Source of the DNA: an uncultured Oxalobacter sp.
Lineage (GTDB): Bacteria > Pseudomonadota > Gammaproteobacteria > Burkholderiales > Burkholderiaceae_D
Direction of reading: 5' to 3'
Assembly: GCA_905202055.1 (NCBI GenBank)
Contig: CAJKQK010000031.1
Coordinates: 1-22,033 of the forward strand
Length of the DNA: 22,033 nt
Of this stretch, positions 15,498-21,856 are shown piece after piece. The notes below the pieces were generated by a model. The model had not been told where the DNA came from. It ran no database searches and saw only the letters and a list, made by a program, of their open reading frames with translations. Position 1 is the stretch's first letter; each line of letters begins with the position of its first letter. A program made the translations under genes and the position numbers.

Positions 15498-17396
15498 ATG
15501 TCGGAAAAAGAAAGACACGTTTCAATTGACGATAACGGCCAAAACCCGCAAGAGGATTCGGCCGAAAAACGGAAAGAACTGCTGAAAGCGGTCAAACAGC
15601 TGCCTCATTTGCCGGGGGTTTACCGTTATTTCGACAAGAACGACAAGCTCCTTTATGTGGGCAAGGCGCGTGATCTGGTCAAGCGCGTCAGCACCTATTT
15701 CCAGAAAGCCTCACCGTCGCCACGGATTGCCATGATGGTCGAGCGGATTGCCCGCATGGAGACGACCGTCACACGAAGCGAGGTTGAAGCACTGATTCTG
15801 GAAAGCAACCTGATCAAGACGCTTCACCCTCATTACAATATTATTTTCAGGGATGACAAGTCTTATCCCTATCTGAAAATCACAGGACAGAAATACCCGC
15901 GCATGGTGTATTACCGTGGAAATGTCGATCGTCACAACCAGTTTTTCGGCCCCTTTCCGAATTCATGGGCTGTCCGTGAAACGATCCAGATCCTGCAGCG
16001 GGTATTCCGTTTGCGAACCTGTGAAGACAGCGTTTTCAAAAACCGGACACGTCCCTGTCTCCTTTATCAGATCAACCGTTGCAGTGGGCCATGTGTCGGG
16101 CTGATCAGTGATGAAAATTATAGAAAAGATACTGAAAATGCCGTGCGTTTTCTTCGGGGTGAACAAACGGTCATTCTTGGCGAATTGCAGGAAAAAATGG
16201 GGCAACATGCCGAACGGCTGGAATTTGAGGAAGCGGCTTTTGTGCGAAACCAGATCGCTTCGCTGTCACAAGTGCTTCAGCAACAGAGTATGGAATCGGA
16301 CAAGGTTGCCGACGTCGATATTATTGCCGTTGTCGTCCGGGAGGGTCGTGCGTGTGTCAATCTGGCGATGGTTCGCGGTGGGCGGCATCTCGGGGACAGG
16401 GCGGTTTTTCCAGGCAATCTGGGCAGTGGCGTGGATGAGTATGAAAAACTGGAAATACAGGTATTGAAAGCGTTTCTGGCGCAGCATTATATCGACGGGC
16501 AGATTCCGGGAACGATTGTCGTCAATATGGATTTCGATGAGCCGGCATTGCTCGTTGCCTTGTCGGAACAATGCGGTCACCGGATAAATATCGTAACGCA
16601 GCCGCAGGGGCAGAGACGGCTCTGGCTTGAAATGGCGCAAAAAAATGCCGAGATCGCTCTGGCGCGAGTCCTCTCCCAGTCCGATACACAACTCTCACGT
16701 GTCAAATCCCTGATCGAATTGATGAATCTGGACATGGAAGACCCGAACGATCTGCGGATAGAAGCCTTCGATATCAGCCATACTCAGGGGGAAGCCGTGC
16801 AAGCCTCATGTGTAATATTTCATCATTGCGCAATGCAAAACGGTGAGTATCGGCGTTACAATATCGCCGGTATTACACCCGGCGACGATTACGCAGCCAT
16901 GAAACAGGTTTTAACGCGCCGATATGAAAAACTGGTCGGGCATGAAGACCTGATGCCGGATATCGTGCTGGTCGATGGTGGAAAAGGCCAGGTCTCGATG
17001 GCGACACAAGTCTTTGCAGAACTGGGACACGATTTGTCCCTGATCGTCGGGATTGCCAAGGGAGAAGGGCGCAAAGTCGGTCTGGAAACACTCGTTTATG
17101 CGGATGGACGATTTCCGCAGGAACTGGGCAAGGATTCAAAAGTCCTGATGCTGATCGCACAGATCAGGGATGAAGCGCATCGTTTTGCCATTACCGGCAT
17201 GCGTGCGAAAAGAGACAGGAAAAGACAGGCCTCCCGATTGGAGGAAATTGAAGGAGTGGGTGCAAAAAGAAGACAGAAATTGCTGGCCCGTTTCGGGAGC
17301 GTTCGCCAGATCGCGGATGCCTCAGTTGACGATTTGGCGACTGTGGAGGGTATTTCACGTCGTCTGGCACAGCAAATTTATGACCAGTTGCACTAG
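15498..17396 (+). CDS. uvrC: Excinuclease ABC subunit C
   Basis: UvrC makes both incisions around bulky DNA lesions after UvrA/UvrB damage recognition. The protein has 632 residues. An N-terminal GIY-YIG nuclease (GVYRYFDKNDKLLYVGKARDL, about 40-60) makes the 3' cut. A UVR domain near 226-256 contacts UvrB. An RNase H-like domain containing EAFDISHTQG makes the 5' cut. A C-terminal helix-hairpin-helix pair (EEIEGVGAKRRQKLLARFG, then VEGISRRLAQQIYDQ) binds DNA. The frame extends upstream into nagZ to 15369, but the ATG at 15498 is chosen: it lies just after the nagZ stop with GAAAGG close by, and the added sequence is not conserved. Confidence 0.97.
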   Translation: MSEKERHVSIDDNGQNPQEDSAEKRKELLKAVKQLPHLPGVYRYFDKNDKLLYVGKARDLVKRVSTYFQKASPSPRIAMMVERIARMETTVTRSEVEALILESNLIKTLHPHYNIIFRDDKSYPYLKITGQKYPRMVYYRGNVDRHNQFFGPFPNSWAVRETIQILQRVFRLRTCEDSVFKNRTRPCLLYQINRCSGPCVGLISDENYRKDTENAVRFLRGEQTVILGELQEKMGQHAERLEFEEAAFVRNQIASLSQVLQQQSMESDKVADVDIIAVVVREGRACVNLAMVRGGRHLGDRAVFPGNLGSGVDEYEKLEIQVLKAFLAQHYIDGQIPGTIVVNMDFDEPALLVALSEQCGHRINIVTQPQGQRRLWLEMAQKNAEIALARVLSQSDTQLSRVKSLIELMNLDMEDPNDLRIEAFDISHTQGEAVQASCVIFHHCAMQNGEYRRYNIAGITPGDDYAAMKQVLTRRYEKLVGHEDLMPDIVLVDGGKGQVSMATQVFAELGHDLSLIVGIAKGEGRKVGLETLVYADGRFPQELGKDSKVLMLIAQIRDEAHRFAITGMRAKRDRKRQASRLEEIEGVGAKRRQKLLARFGSVRQIADASVDDLATVEGISRRLAQQIYDQLH

Positions 17397-17409
17397 AATA
17401 ACGCCTTGT

Positions 17410-17433
17410 ATTTTTATTTTCAAAATAAAAAAT
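17410..17433. repeat. A/T-only palindrome between uvrC and pgsA
   Basis: TTTTTATTTT (17411-17420) and AAAATAAAAA (17422-17431) are perfect inverted copies around a single C. The stem has no G-C pairs. It could act as a weak two-way transcription end or as a curved A-tract upstream of pgsA; the sequence does not decide. Confidence 0.6.
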
Positions 17434-17467
17434 GCAGTCAATCAGTGAAAGTTGCAAGAATCAGTCT

Positions 17468-18031
17468 ATGCCGTTTAATTTACCTATTTTTCTGACCTGG
17501 GTAAGGGTGGCACTTGTGCCCTTGCTGGTCGGTATTTTTTACCTGCCCCAAAGCTGGATGTCCCTCTACGCCCAGAGCCTGACGGCGGGCATTATATTTA
17601 TCGTTGCCGCTGTTACGGACTGGATTGACGGATATCTGGCACGGAAATGGAACCAGACCTCTGCATTCGGTGCGTTTCTCGATCCGGTTGCAGACAAGCT
17701 GATCGTGGCGGGTTCGCTTCTCGTGCTGGTCCAGCTGGGGCGCGTCAGCGCGATTCTGGCGTTTATCATCATTGGTCGTGAAATTGCCATTTCAGCCTTG
17801 CGCGAATGGATGGCCAAGATCGGTGAATCGAATTCCGTTGCCGTCAATTCACTGGGCAAAGTCAAGACAATTGCCCAGATGATCGCCATCCCGATGCTTT
17901 TGTATTACGATAATCTTTTTTACGTCATCGACACGCGTTTTATCGGAACCTATCTACTGATCATCGCAGCGTTTTTGACGGTCGTTTCCATGTTGTATTA
18001 TTTGCGCAAAGCATTGCCTCGAATTAAGTGA
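17468..18031 (+). CDS. pgsA: CDP-diacylglycerol--glycerol-3-phosphate 3-phosphatidyltransferase
   Basis: PgsA makes phosphatidylglycerol phosphate, the committed step towards phosphatidylglycerol and cardiolipin, in the inner membrane. The 187-residue protein has several membrane helices. It carries the complete CDP-alcohol phosphotransferase motif: D51, D54, G55, A58, R59, G68, D72 and D76, with exact family spacing (DxxDGxxARx8Gx3Dx3D). The frame is open to an ATG at 17432, but the family begins MPFNLPIFLTWVRV, so the ATG at 17468 is chosen. It lies 71 bases after uvrC across an A/T-rich palindrome. The uvrC-pgsA-tRNA order is common in beta- and gammaproteobacteria. Confidence 0.96.
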   Translation: MPFNLPIFLTWVRVALVPLLVGIFYLPQSWMSLYAQSLTAGIIFIVAAVTDWIDGYLARKWNQTSAFGAFLDPVADKLIVAGSLLVLVQLGRVSAILAFIIIGREIAISALREWMAKIGESNSVAVNSLGKVKTIAQMIAIPMLLYYDNLFYVIDTRFIGTYLLIIAAFLTVVSMLYYLRKALPRIK

Positions 18032-18046
18032 ATTGTCGTTGGGGTA

Positions 18047-18074
18047 TTGACAATACAGAGGCAAATGCTACAAT
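18047..18074 (+). promoter_or_regulatory. Strong sigma-70 promoter for the tRNA genes
   Basis: A consensus TTGACA (18047-18052) and TACAAT (18069-18074) are 16 bases apart. The predicted start near 18081 leaves a leader of about 8 bases before tRNA-Gly, as expected for a stable-RNA promoter. Confidence 0.8.
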
Positions 18075-18088
18075 GCTCATCTTTCAAA

Positions 18089-18164
18089 GCGGGAGTAGCT
18101 CAGTTGGTAGAGCGCAACCTTGCCAAGGTTGAGGTCGAGAGTTCGAGACTCTTCTCCCGCTCCA
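18089..18164 (+). tRNA. tRNA-Gly (GCC)
   Basis: This 76-base cloverleaf has acceptor arm GCGGGAG pairing with CTCCCGC, D-loop AGCTCAGTTGGTAGAGC, and anticodon stem CAACC/GGTTG around TTGCCAA, so the anticodon is GCC. The T-arm contains GTTCGAGAC. The 3' CCA is encoded. Confidence 0.97.
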
Positions 18165-18221
18165 TCTTTTCATTATCTTTCCCGGTTCAGGTTTTTCAGT
18201 CCGGTTTGGCCATCTCACGAT

Positions 18222-18295
18222 GGCAGGATAGCAAAGTGGTTATGCAGCGGCCTGCAAAGCCGTAGACGTCGGTTCGATTCCGTCTCCTGCCTCCA
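18222..18295 (+). tRNA. tRNA-Cys (GCA)
   Basis: This 74-base cloverleaf has acceptor arm GGCAGGA pairing with TCCTGCC, anticodon stem CGGC/GCCG around the loop CTGCAAA, so the anticodon is GCA, and T-loop GGTTCGATTCC. The 3' CCA is encoded. It follows tRNA-Gly by 57 bases and is probably on the same transcript. Confidence 0.96.
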
Positions 18296-18308
18296 GTCAG
18301 TCGTATTT

Positions 18309-18324
18309 AAATCAAAAGATTTTT
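18309..18324 (+). terminator. Possible weak terminator after tRNA-Cys
   Basis: AAATC (18309-18313), loop AAAA, GATTT (18318-18322), then further Ts. The stem is mostly A-T and short, so this is a weak candidate. The rest of 18325-18465 shows no other feature I can support. Confidence 0.3.
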
Positions 18325-18465
18325 CCCCCTTGCTGTTTACCATTTGACGGTATTCAGTTTCATTCGTTTACATTCACACAAGTGACTGGTACATTTGTTG
18401 TTAGCTTTGTATTTCAGTGAACCTGCTGTCTGAAAACAGACTCTCGCATCGAGTGGAACAATGTG

Positions 18466-19041
18466 ATGATTCGATTTGCACAACCTGCCGACAGTGCTGC
18501 AATACTCGATATTTATGCACGTTACATAGAAACACCGATCACGTTCGAGTGCGTGCTTCCCACCGAACAGGCGTTTTCGAAGCGAATGGCTGACATATCG
18601 GCGTTTTATCCCTGTCTGGTATGCGAGGAAAACAGCAGGATCGTCGGATACGCCTATGCGCACCGGCATATGGAACGGCAGGCATATCAATGGAATGCAG
18701 AGTTGTCTGTGTATCTCGATCCCTCTTTCACATCGAAAGGGCTCGGTAAAAAACTGTATGCCATTCTGATTGAGATGCTGAAATGTCAGGGAATCAGGAC
18801 AGTATATGGAGGCGTGACCGTCCCGAATGAAAAGAGCGAATCTCTTCACAGGGCAATGAGCTTTTCGGTGGTGGGTACTTACCATCATGCCGGTTTCAAA
18901 AACGGGAAGTGGCATGACGTGATCTGGTTCGAAAAGGCCATTGCGCCGTATGATTTATTTCCGGCGCCCGTCGTTTCCATCAAGAGCATTCCGGAATCGC
19001 AAATCCGCGAAATCATCTCTTCATTCCGGCAGGCGGATTGA
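18466..19041 (+). CDS. GNAT family N-acetyltransferase (phosphinothricin/MnaT-like)
   Basis: This 191-residue protein has the GNAT fold. The N-terminus MIRFAQPADSAAILDIYARYI with PITFE is typical of the PAT/MnaT subgroup, which acetylates amino groups of small molecules such as phosphinothricin, methionine sulfoximine or free methionine. The acetyl-CoA loop is SKGLGKKLY (90-98), and AYQWNAELSVYLD, VTVPNEKSESLH and WHDVIWFEK are clear subgroup motifs. The exact substrate cannot be told. The wording is closer to what I recall of gut Firmicutes proteins than of Burkholderiales ones, which suggests acquisition by transfer. The ATG at 18466 is preferred over the adjoining GTG at 18463. It stands alone, 170 bases after tRNA-Cys. 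Confidence 0.88.
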   Translation: MIRFAQPADSAAILDIYARYIETPITFECVLPTEQAFSKRMADISAFYPCLVCEENSRIVGYAYAHRHMERQAYQWNAELSVYLDPSFTSKGLGKKLYAILIEMLKCQGIRTVYGGVTVPNEKSESLHRAMSFSVVGTYHHAGFKNGKWHDVIWFEKAIAPYDLFPAPVVSIKSIPESQIREIISSFRQAD

Positions 19042-19204
19042 AATTTTTCCGGAAGAGATCATTTGATTATGCTGTTCTATGGTGGCGTTGCACAGGCCAG
19101 CGATATTGACAATCCCCTTTCAATCCCCGAGACTTCATATTCTTTGAAAACAAATAGAACATCTAGCTGCATCAGCCACGCCACATTCACTGAATAACGC
19201 ATTC

Positions 19205-19987
19205 ATGAAATCACTGACATCCAAAGACAACCCGCAATACCGTGAATTGAAGCAACTGGCTTCCAGTTCTGCTGCAAGGCGTAAAAGCGGGCAATCGGTT
19301 CTGGATGGTATTCATCTTTGCCAGTCCTATCTGGAACATATCGATGTTCCACTTTTGTGTGCTGTGAGCGAAACATCACGCCATCATCCGGAAGTGGCCG
19401 CCATTATTGCGGAGTGCGAGGAAAGAGGTGGAAAGTGTGTACTGTTGACGGACAGTCTTTTCCGCCCGTTAAGTCAGGTGGAAAATGGCATCGACATCCT
19501 TTTTCTGATTGTCACACCGGTTCATGAGGATTGTCCTGAACTGACACAAACGGCGGTTTTGCTGGACAGGATTCAGGATCCCGGCAATTTGGGGTCAATT
19601 ATGAGGAGTGCGGCAGCAGCCGGAATCCGGCAGATATTTTGCAGTCCGGGAACAGCGGCAGTCTGGTCGCCCCGTGTTTTGCGCGCAGGAATGGGCGCGC
19701 ATTTTCTTCTTGAGGTATTTGAAGACGTTTCACTTGAAAAACTGATTGAAACCACCAGAATCCCCGTGATAGCCACGACGCCGTACACGACAAAAACGAT
19801 ATACGATTTTGACCTGAACCGTCCTGTTGGATGGTTATTGGGACATGAAGGCCGGGGAGTTGATGAAAACCTGATGGCGCTTGCCAGCGACAAACTGGTC
19901 ATTCCACATTTGGGAACGATGGAATCATTAAATGTGGCTGCCTGCGCTGCCGTCTGTTTTTTTGAACAGGTCAGGCAATGCCGGTAG
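19205..19987 (+). CDS. TrmH/SpoU family RNA 2'-O-ribose methyltransferase
   Basis: This 260-residue SPOUT methyltransferase uses S-adenosylmethionine to methylate a ribose 2'-OH in rRNA or tRNA. An N-terminal substrate-binding domain (about 1-105) begins with the SKDNPQYRELKQL segment typical of RlmB/TsnR-like proteins. The trefoil-knot domain follows. Motif 1 is LLDRIQDPGNLGSIMRSAAAAG, with N128 and R134. Motif 2 is GHEGRGVD (213-220). Motif 3 is IPHLGTMESLNVAAC, with S241, L242 and N243. All catalytic and cofactor residues are present. The target base cannot be deduced. It starts 163 bases after the acetyltransferase and ends at a strong terminator, so it is likely a single-gene unit. Confidence 0.92.
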   Translation: MKSLTSKDNPQYRELKQLASSSAARRKSGQSVLDGIHLCQSYLEHIDVPLLCAVSETSRHHPEVAAIIAECEERGGKCVLLTDSLFRPLSQVENGIDILFLIVTPVHEDCPELTQTAVLLDRIQDPGNLGSIMRSAAAAGIRQIFCSPGTAAVWSPRVLRAGMGAHFLLEVFEDVSLEKLIETTRIPVIATTPYTTKTIYDFDLNRPVGWLLGHEGRGVDENLMALASDKLVIPHLGTMESLNVAACAAVCFFEQVRQCR

Positions 19988-20018
19988 TTTTTCTGAACAC
20001 TCTTACCTGATCGAAGCA

Positions 20019-20056
20019 AATAAAGCCTGCCATTTTCATGGCAGGCTTTATTGTTT
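20019..20056. terminator. Strong, probably bidirectional rho-independent terminator
   Basis: AATAAAGCCTGCCAT (20019-20033) and ATGGCAGGCTTTATT (20038-20052) form a perfect 15-bp stem with a TTTC loop, followed by GTTT. The flanks are T-rich on the + strand and A-rich on the left, so it could stop transcription from both sides. It ends the methyltransferase transcript. Confidence 0.88.
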
Positions 20057-20075
20057 GAGGGAGAAAAAAGTTTCC

Positions 20076-20095
20076 TTTCCGTGATGTTTCCGTGA
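20076..20095. repeat. Direct repeat TTTCCGTGA upstream of adhP
   Basis: TTTCCGTGA occurs at 20076-20084 and 20087-20095, an 11-base period, about one helical turn. It lies 77-97 bases before the adhP start. It may be a binding site for a regulator of adhP; no regulator is identified. Confidence 0.5.
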
Positions 20096-20172
20096 ATATT
20101 ACAAAATCATCAGGGTAGAATGAATAAAAAGGTCTGCTATTTTCTTTCGAACATATTTTTGACAGGTGATTT

Positions 20173-21201
20173 ATGAACAAGACAATGAAAGCAGCAGTAG
20201 TACATGAATTCGGTAAACCGCTTGTAATTGAAGAAGTACCGATCCCGGTTCCGGGGAATGGACAGATACTGGTGAAAGTCGAGGCATGCGGCGTATGTCA
20301 TACCGATTTGCACGCTGCCAATGGCGACTGGCCTGTCAAACCCAATCCTCCCTTCATTCCCGGCCACGAAGGCGTGGGCTACGTTGTTGCCGTCGGTCCC
20401 AATGTGGAACATATCAAGGAAGGTGACAGGGTGGGTGTTCCCTGGCTGTATTCGGCTTGCGGTCATTGTGAATATTGTCTGGACGCATGGGAAACACTCT
20501 GCCTGAAACAGCAGAATACGGGTTATTCCGTTAACGGCAGTTTTGCCGAATATGTCGTTGCCGATGCAAATTATGTCGGTATTTTGCCTGACAATGTCGG
20601 ATTTGTTGAAATCGCGCCGGTTCTGTGTGCCGGTGTGACGGTCTATAAAGGCCTCAAGATGACGGATACCAAACCGGGTGACTGGGTCGTCATTTCAGGG
20701 ATTGGCGGGCTGGGGCATATGGCGGTGCAGTATGCCAAAGCGATGGGGTTGAATGTGGCTGCCGTCGACATTGATGACGCCAAACTCGATCTCGCGAAAC
20801 GTCTTGGGGCTTCCGTTACCGTCAATGCGATGAAGACCGATCCGGCAGCGGCTTTGCAGAAAGAAATCGGTGGTGCTCATGGTGTTCTGGTCACCGCTGT
20901 TTCACCCAGGGCGTTTGAGCAGGCTCTGGGAATGGTTCGCCGGAAAGGAACAGTTTCACTGGTGGGATTGCCGCCGGGCGATTTCCCTTTGCCGATCTTC
21001 AATCAGGTATTGAACGGCATTACCGTTCGCGGTTCCATTGTCGGTACACGGCTGGATCTGCAGGAATCGCTCCAGTTTGCCAAAGAAGGGAAGGTTCATG
21101 CCACCGTTGCCACGGACAAGCTGGAAAACATTAACGATATCTTCACACGTATGAAAGATAATGAAATCGAAGGACGTATCGTTCTGGATTTCAGTAAATA
21201 A
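20173..21201 (+). CDS. adhP: Zinc-dependent alcohol dehydrogenase AdhP
   Basis: This 342-residue, cytosolic medium-chain dehydrogenase interconverts primary alcohols such as ethanol with aldehydes using NAD(H). Catalytic zinc ligands are C42, H65 with E66, and C152. The structural zinc is held by C96, C99, C102 and C110. The nucleotide-binding loop GIGGLGHMAVQYAKAMG begins at 176. The pattern VCHTDLHAANGDWPVKPNPPFIPGHEG is characteristic of AdhP. AGGTGA lies 6-7 bases before the ATG. It stands alone between two strong terminators (20019-20056 and 21262-21303), so it is a single-gene unit. A TAGAAT at 20116 could be its -10, without a good -35. In a fermentative anaerobe it would help redox balance; that is inference. 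Confidence 0.95.
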   Translation: MNKTMKAAVVHEFGKPLVIEEVPIPVPGNGQILVKVEACGVCHTDLHAANGDWPVKPNPPFIPGHEGVGYVVAVGPNVEHIKEGDRVGVPWLYSACGHCEYCLDAWETLCLKQQNTGYSVNGSFAEYVVADANYVGILPDNVGFVEIAPVLCAGVTVYKGLKMTDTKPGDWVVISGIGGLGHMAVQYAKAMGLNVAAVDIDDAKLDLAKRLGASVTVNAMKTDPAAALQKEIGGAHGVLVTAVSPRAFEQALGMVRRKGTVSLVGLPPGDFPLPIFNQVLNGITVRGSIVGTRLDLQESLQFAKEGKVHATVATDKLENINDIFTRMKDNEIEGRIVLDFSK

Positions 21202-21261
21202 AAAACAGATTTCCCGGAATCTGGATTAGTCTGATAATCCATTACACTTTTCGGTTTGGAC

Positions 21262-21303
21262 AGACAGCCATGACAAGAAACTGATGTCATGGCTGTCTTT
21301 TTT
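21262..21303 (+). terminator. Rho-independent terminator after adhP
   Basis: AGACAGCCATGACA (21262-21275) pairs perfectly with TGTCATGGCTGTCT (21285-21298) around a 9-base loop, with a run of six Ts at 21298-21303. Two small hairpins without T-runs (21206-21223, 21223-21240) precede it. Confidence 0.9.
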
Positions 21304-21439
21304 GGCAACGCTGAAAACGCTTGTTCAGATTGTGGTACGCGTCTGTTTTCAAATGAATTCTTCTGAACGTTAAAATATGACAAATAAATACATAAATTGA
21401 TTGATTACAATATTTGTGTGACTGAGAGTAAAAAAATAG
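21304..21439. other. A/T-rich intergenic stretch upstream of the small gene
   Basis: I see no gene here. It contains a 7-bp inverted repeat, GTTCAGA (21323-21329) with TCTGAAC (21362-21368), and an FNR/CRP-like site, TTGAT-TGAT-TACAA, at 21397-21410. The site has a perfect left half and two mismatches in the right half. Its centre is about 72 bases before the predicted transcript start at ~21475, a usual place for an activator of this family. This is suggestive only. Confidence 0.35.
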
Positions 21440-21468
21440 TTGACATCGGTAATGCAATTTGATTTAAT
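21440..21468 (+). promoter_or_regulatory. Near-consensus sigma-70 promoter of the small gene
   Basis: TTGACA (21440-21445) and TTTAAT (21463-21468) are 17 bases apart, preceded by an A7 tract. The predicted start near 21475 gives a leader of about 136 bases before the small protein. Confidence 0.8.
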
Positions 21469-21520
21469 GTCTCCAAGGGCGGGAATAGCCGGAAGTTAAA
21501 AACAAAAAATTCCTTTCCTG

Positions 21521-21598
21521 AGCTGATGAAGCTGATTAGCTGATGAAGCTGATACCAAGATGTACCAACTTTACCAACTTAACCAACTTTACCGACGT
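21521..21598 (+). repeat. Short tandem repeats filling the 5' leader
   Basis: The heptamer AGCTGAT occurs four times (21521, 21530, 21538, 21547), as two 16-base copies 17 bases apart. It is followed directly by 9-base units TACCAACTT (21563-21571, 21572-21580), AACCAACTT (21581-21589) and a diverged TACCGACGT (21590-21598). The period is close to 9 bases throughout and ends at the Shine-Dalgarno sequence. Role unknown. Confidence 0.9.
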
Positions 21599-21604
21599 AA
21601 GGAG
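21599..21604 (+). promoter_or_regulatory. Shine-Dalgarno sequence of the 29-residue protein
   Basis: AAGGAG lies 6 bases before the ATG at 21611. It is the strongest translation signal nearby and favours this ATG over the in-frame ATG at 21560. Confidence 0.85.
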
Positions 21605-21610
21605 AGAATC

Positions 21611-21700
21611 ATGGAAACTGCAGGCGTTATGTTCTGTTTTGCACTGATGGCTTTGGGCGTAATTGGCGCAGTTATGCAGAAAGCAAAAGGCACCTGGTAA
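21611..21700 (+). CDS. 29-residue single-helix membrane protein of unknown function
   Basis: The frame encodes 29 residues: METAGVMFCFALMALG, then VIGAVMQKAKGTW. About residues 4-22 form one hydrophobic helix, and the C-terminus is basic (QKAKGTW). I do not recognise a family. Support for a real gene comes from its setting: a near-consensus promoter, AAGGAG at ideal spacing, and a terminator 21 bases after the stop. An in-frame ATG at 21560 would give a 46-residue form whose added N-terminus, MYQLYQLNQLYRRKERI, is read from the leader repeats; it lacks a good binding site. Possible roles are a small subunit or modulator of a membrane transporter or enzyme, or a type I toxin-like peptide. None is shown by sequence. 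Confidence 0.7.
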   Translation: METAGVMFCFALMALGVIGAVMQKAKGTW

Positions 21701-21721
21701 GCTTTAGTCCATACTGATTGC

Positions 21722-21755
21722 AAAATGCCAGATCTTCGGATCTGGCATTTTTATT
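21722..21755 (+). terminator. Rho-independent terminator with UUCG tetraloop
   Basis: AAAATGCCAGATC (21722-21734), loop TTCG, and GATCTGGCATTTT (21739-21751) form a perfect 13-bp stem followed by T-rich sequence. The UUCG loop is exceptionally stable. It closes a transcript of about 280 bases containing only the small gene. Confidence 0.92.
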
Positions 21756-21796
21756 GTGCGGGATGAGGAAAAAGGAGAGTAAAGAGACACTTTCGT

Positions 21797-21818
21797 CAAA
21801 ATCCGGAGTTTTACCGGA
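21797..21818 (-). terminator. Candidate terminator of the minus-strand regulator
   Basis: Read on the minus strand, TCCGG (21818-21814), a 7-base loop and CCGGA (21806-21802) form a 5-bp stem followed by TTTTG. It lies about 40 bases after the regulator's stop codon. The stem is short, so confidence is modest. Confidence 0.4.
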
Positions 21819-21856
21819 ATAGAGCGCTCGGATGGTTGCCTGGAACCTTTCCGGAC

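Noticed and set aside
19073..19161. Inverted repeat TGTTCTAT / ATAGAACA
   Set aside because: Eight-base arms 73 bases apart are expected by chance in A/T-rich intergenic DNA, and no mobile-element gene or target duplication lies between them.
19069..19197. A 42-codon + strand frame (MLFYGGVAQASDIDNPLS...) between the acetyltransferase and methyltransferase genes
   Set aside because: The purine-rich GGAAGAG lies too far upstream, there is no promoter or terminator of its own, and the sequence has no recognisable feature. It may be chance.
21521..21560. Hammerhead-ribozyme-like CUGAUGA followed by an AGCU/AGCU stem, and C/D-box-like UGAUGA...CUGA motifs
   Set aside because: The hammerhead needs GAAA after stem II and a cleavage-site stem; here the sequence is GAUGAAG with no matching stems. 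C/D box RNAs are not bacterial. The motif is a by-product of the AGCTGAT repeats.
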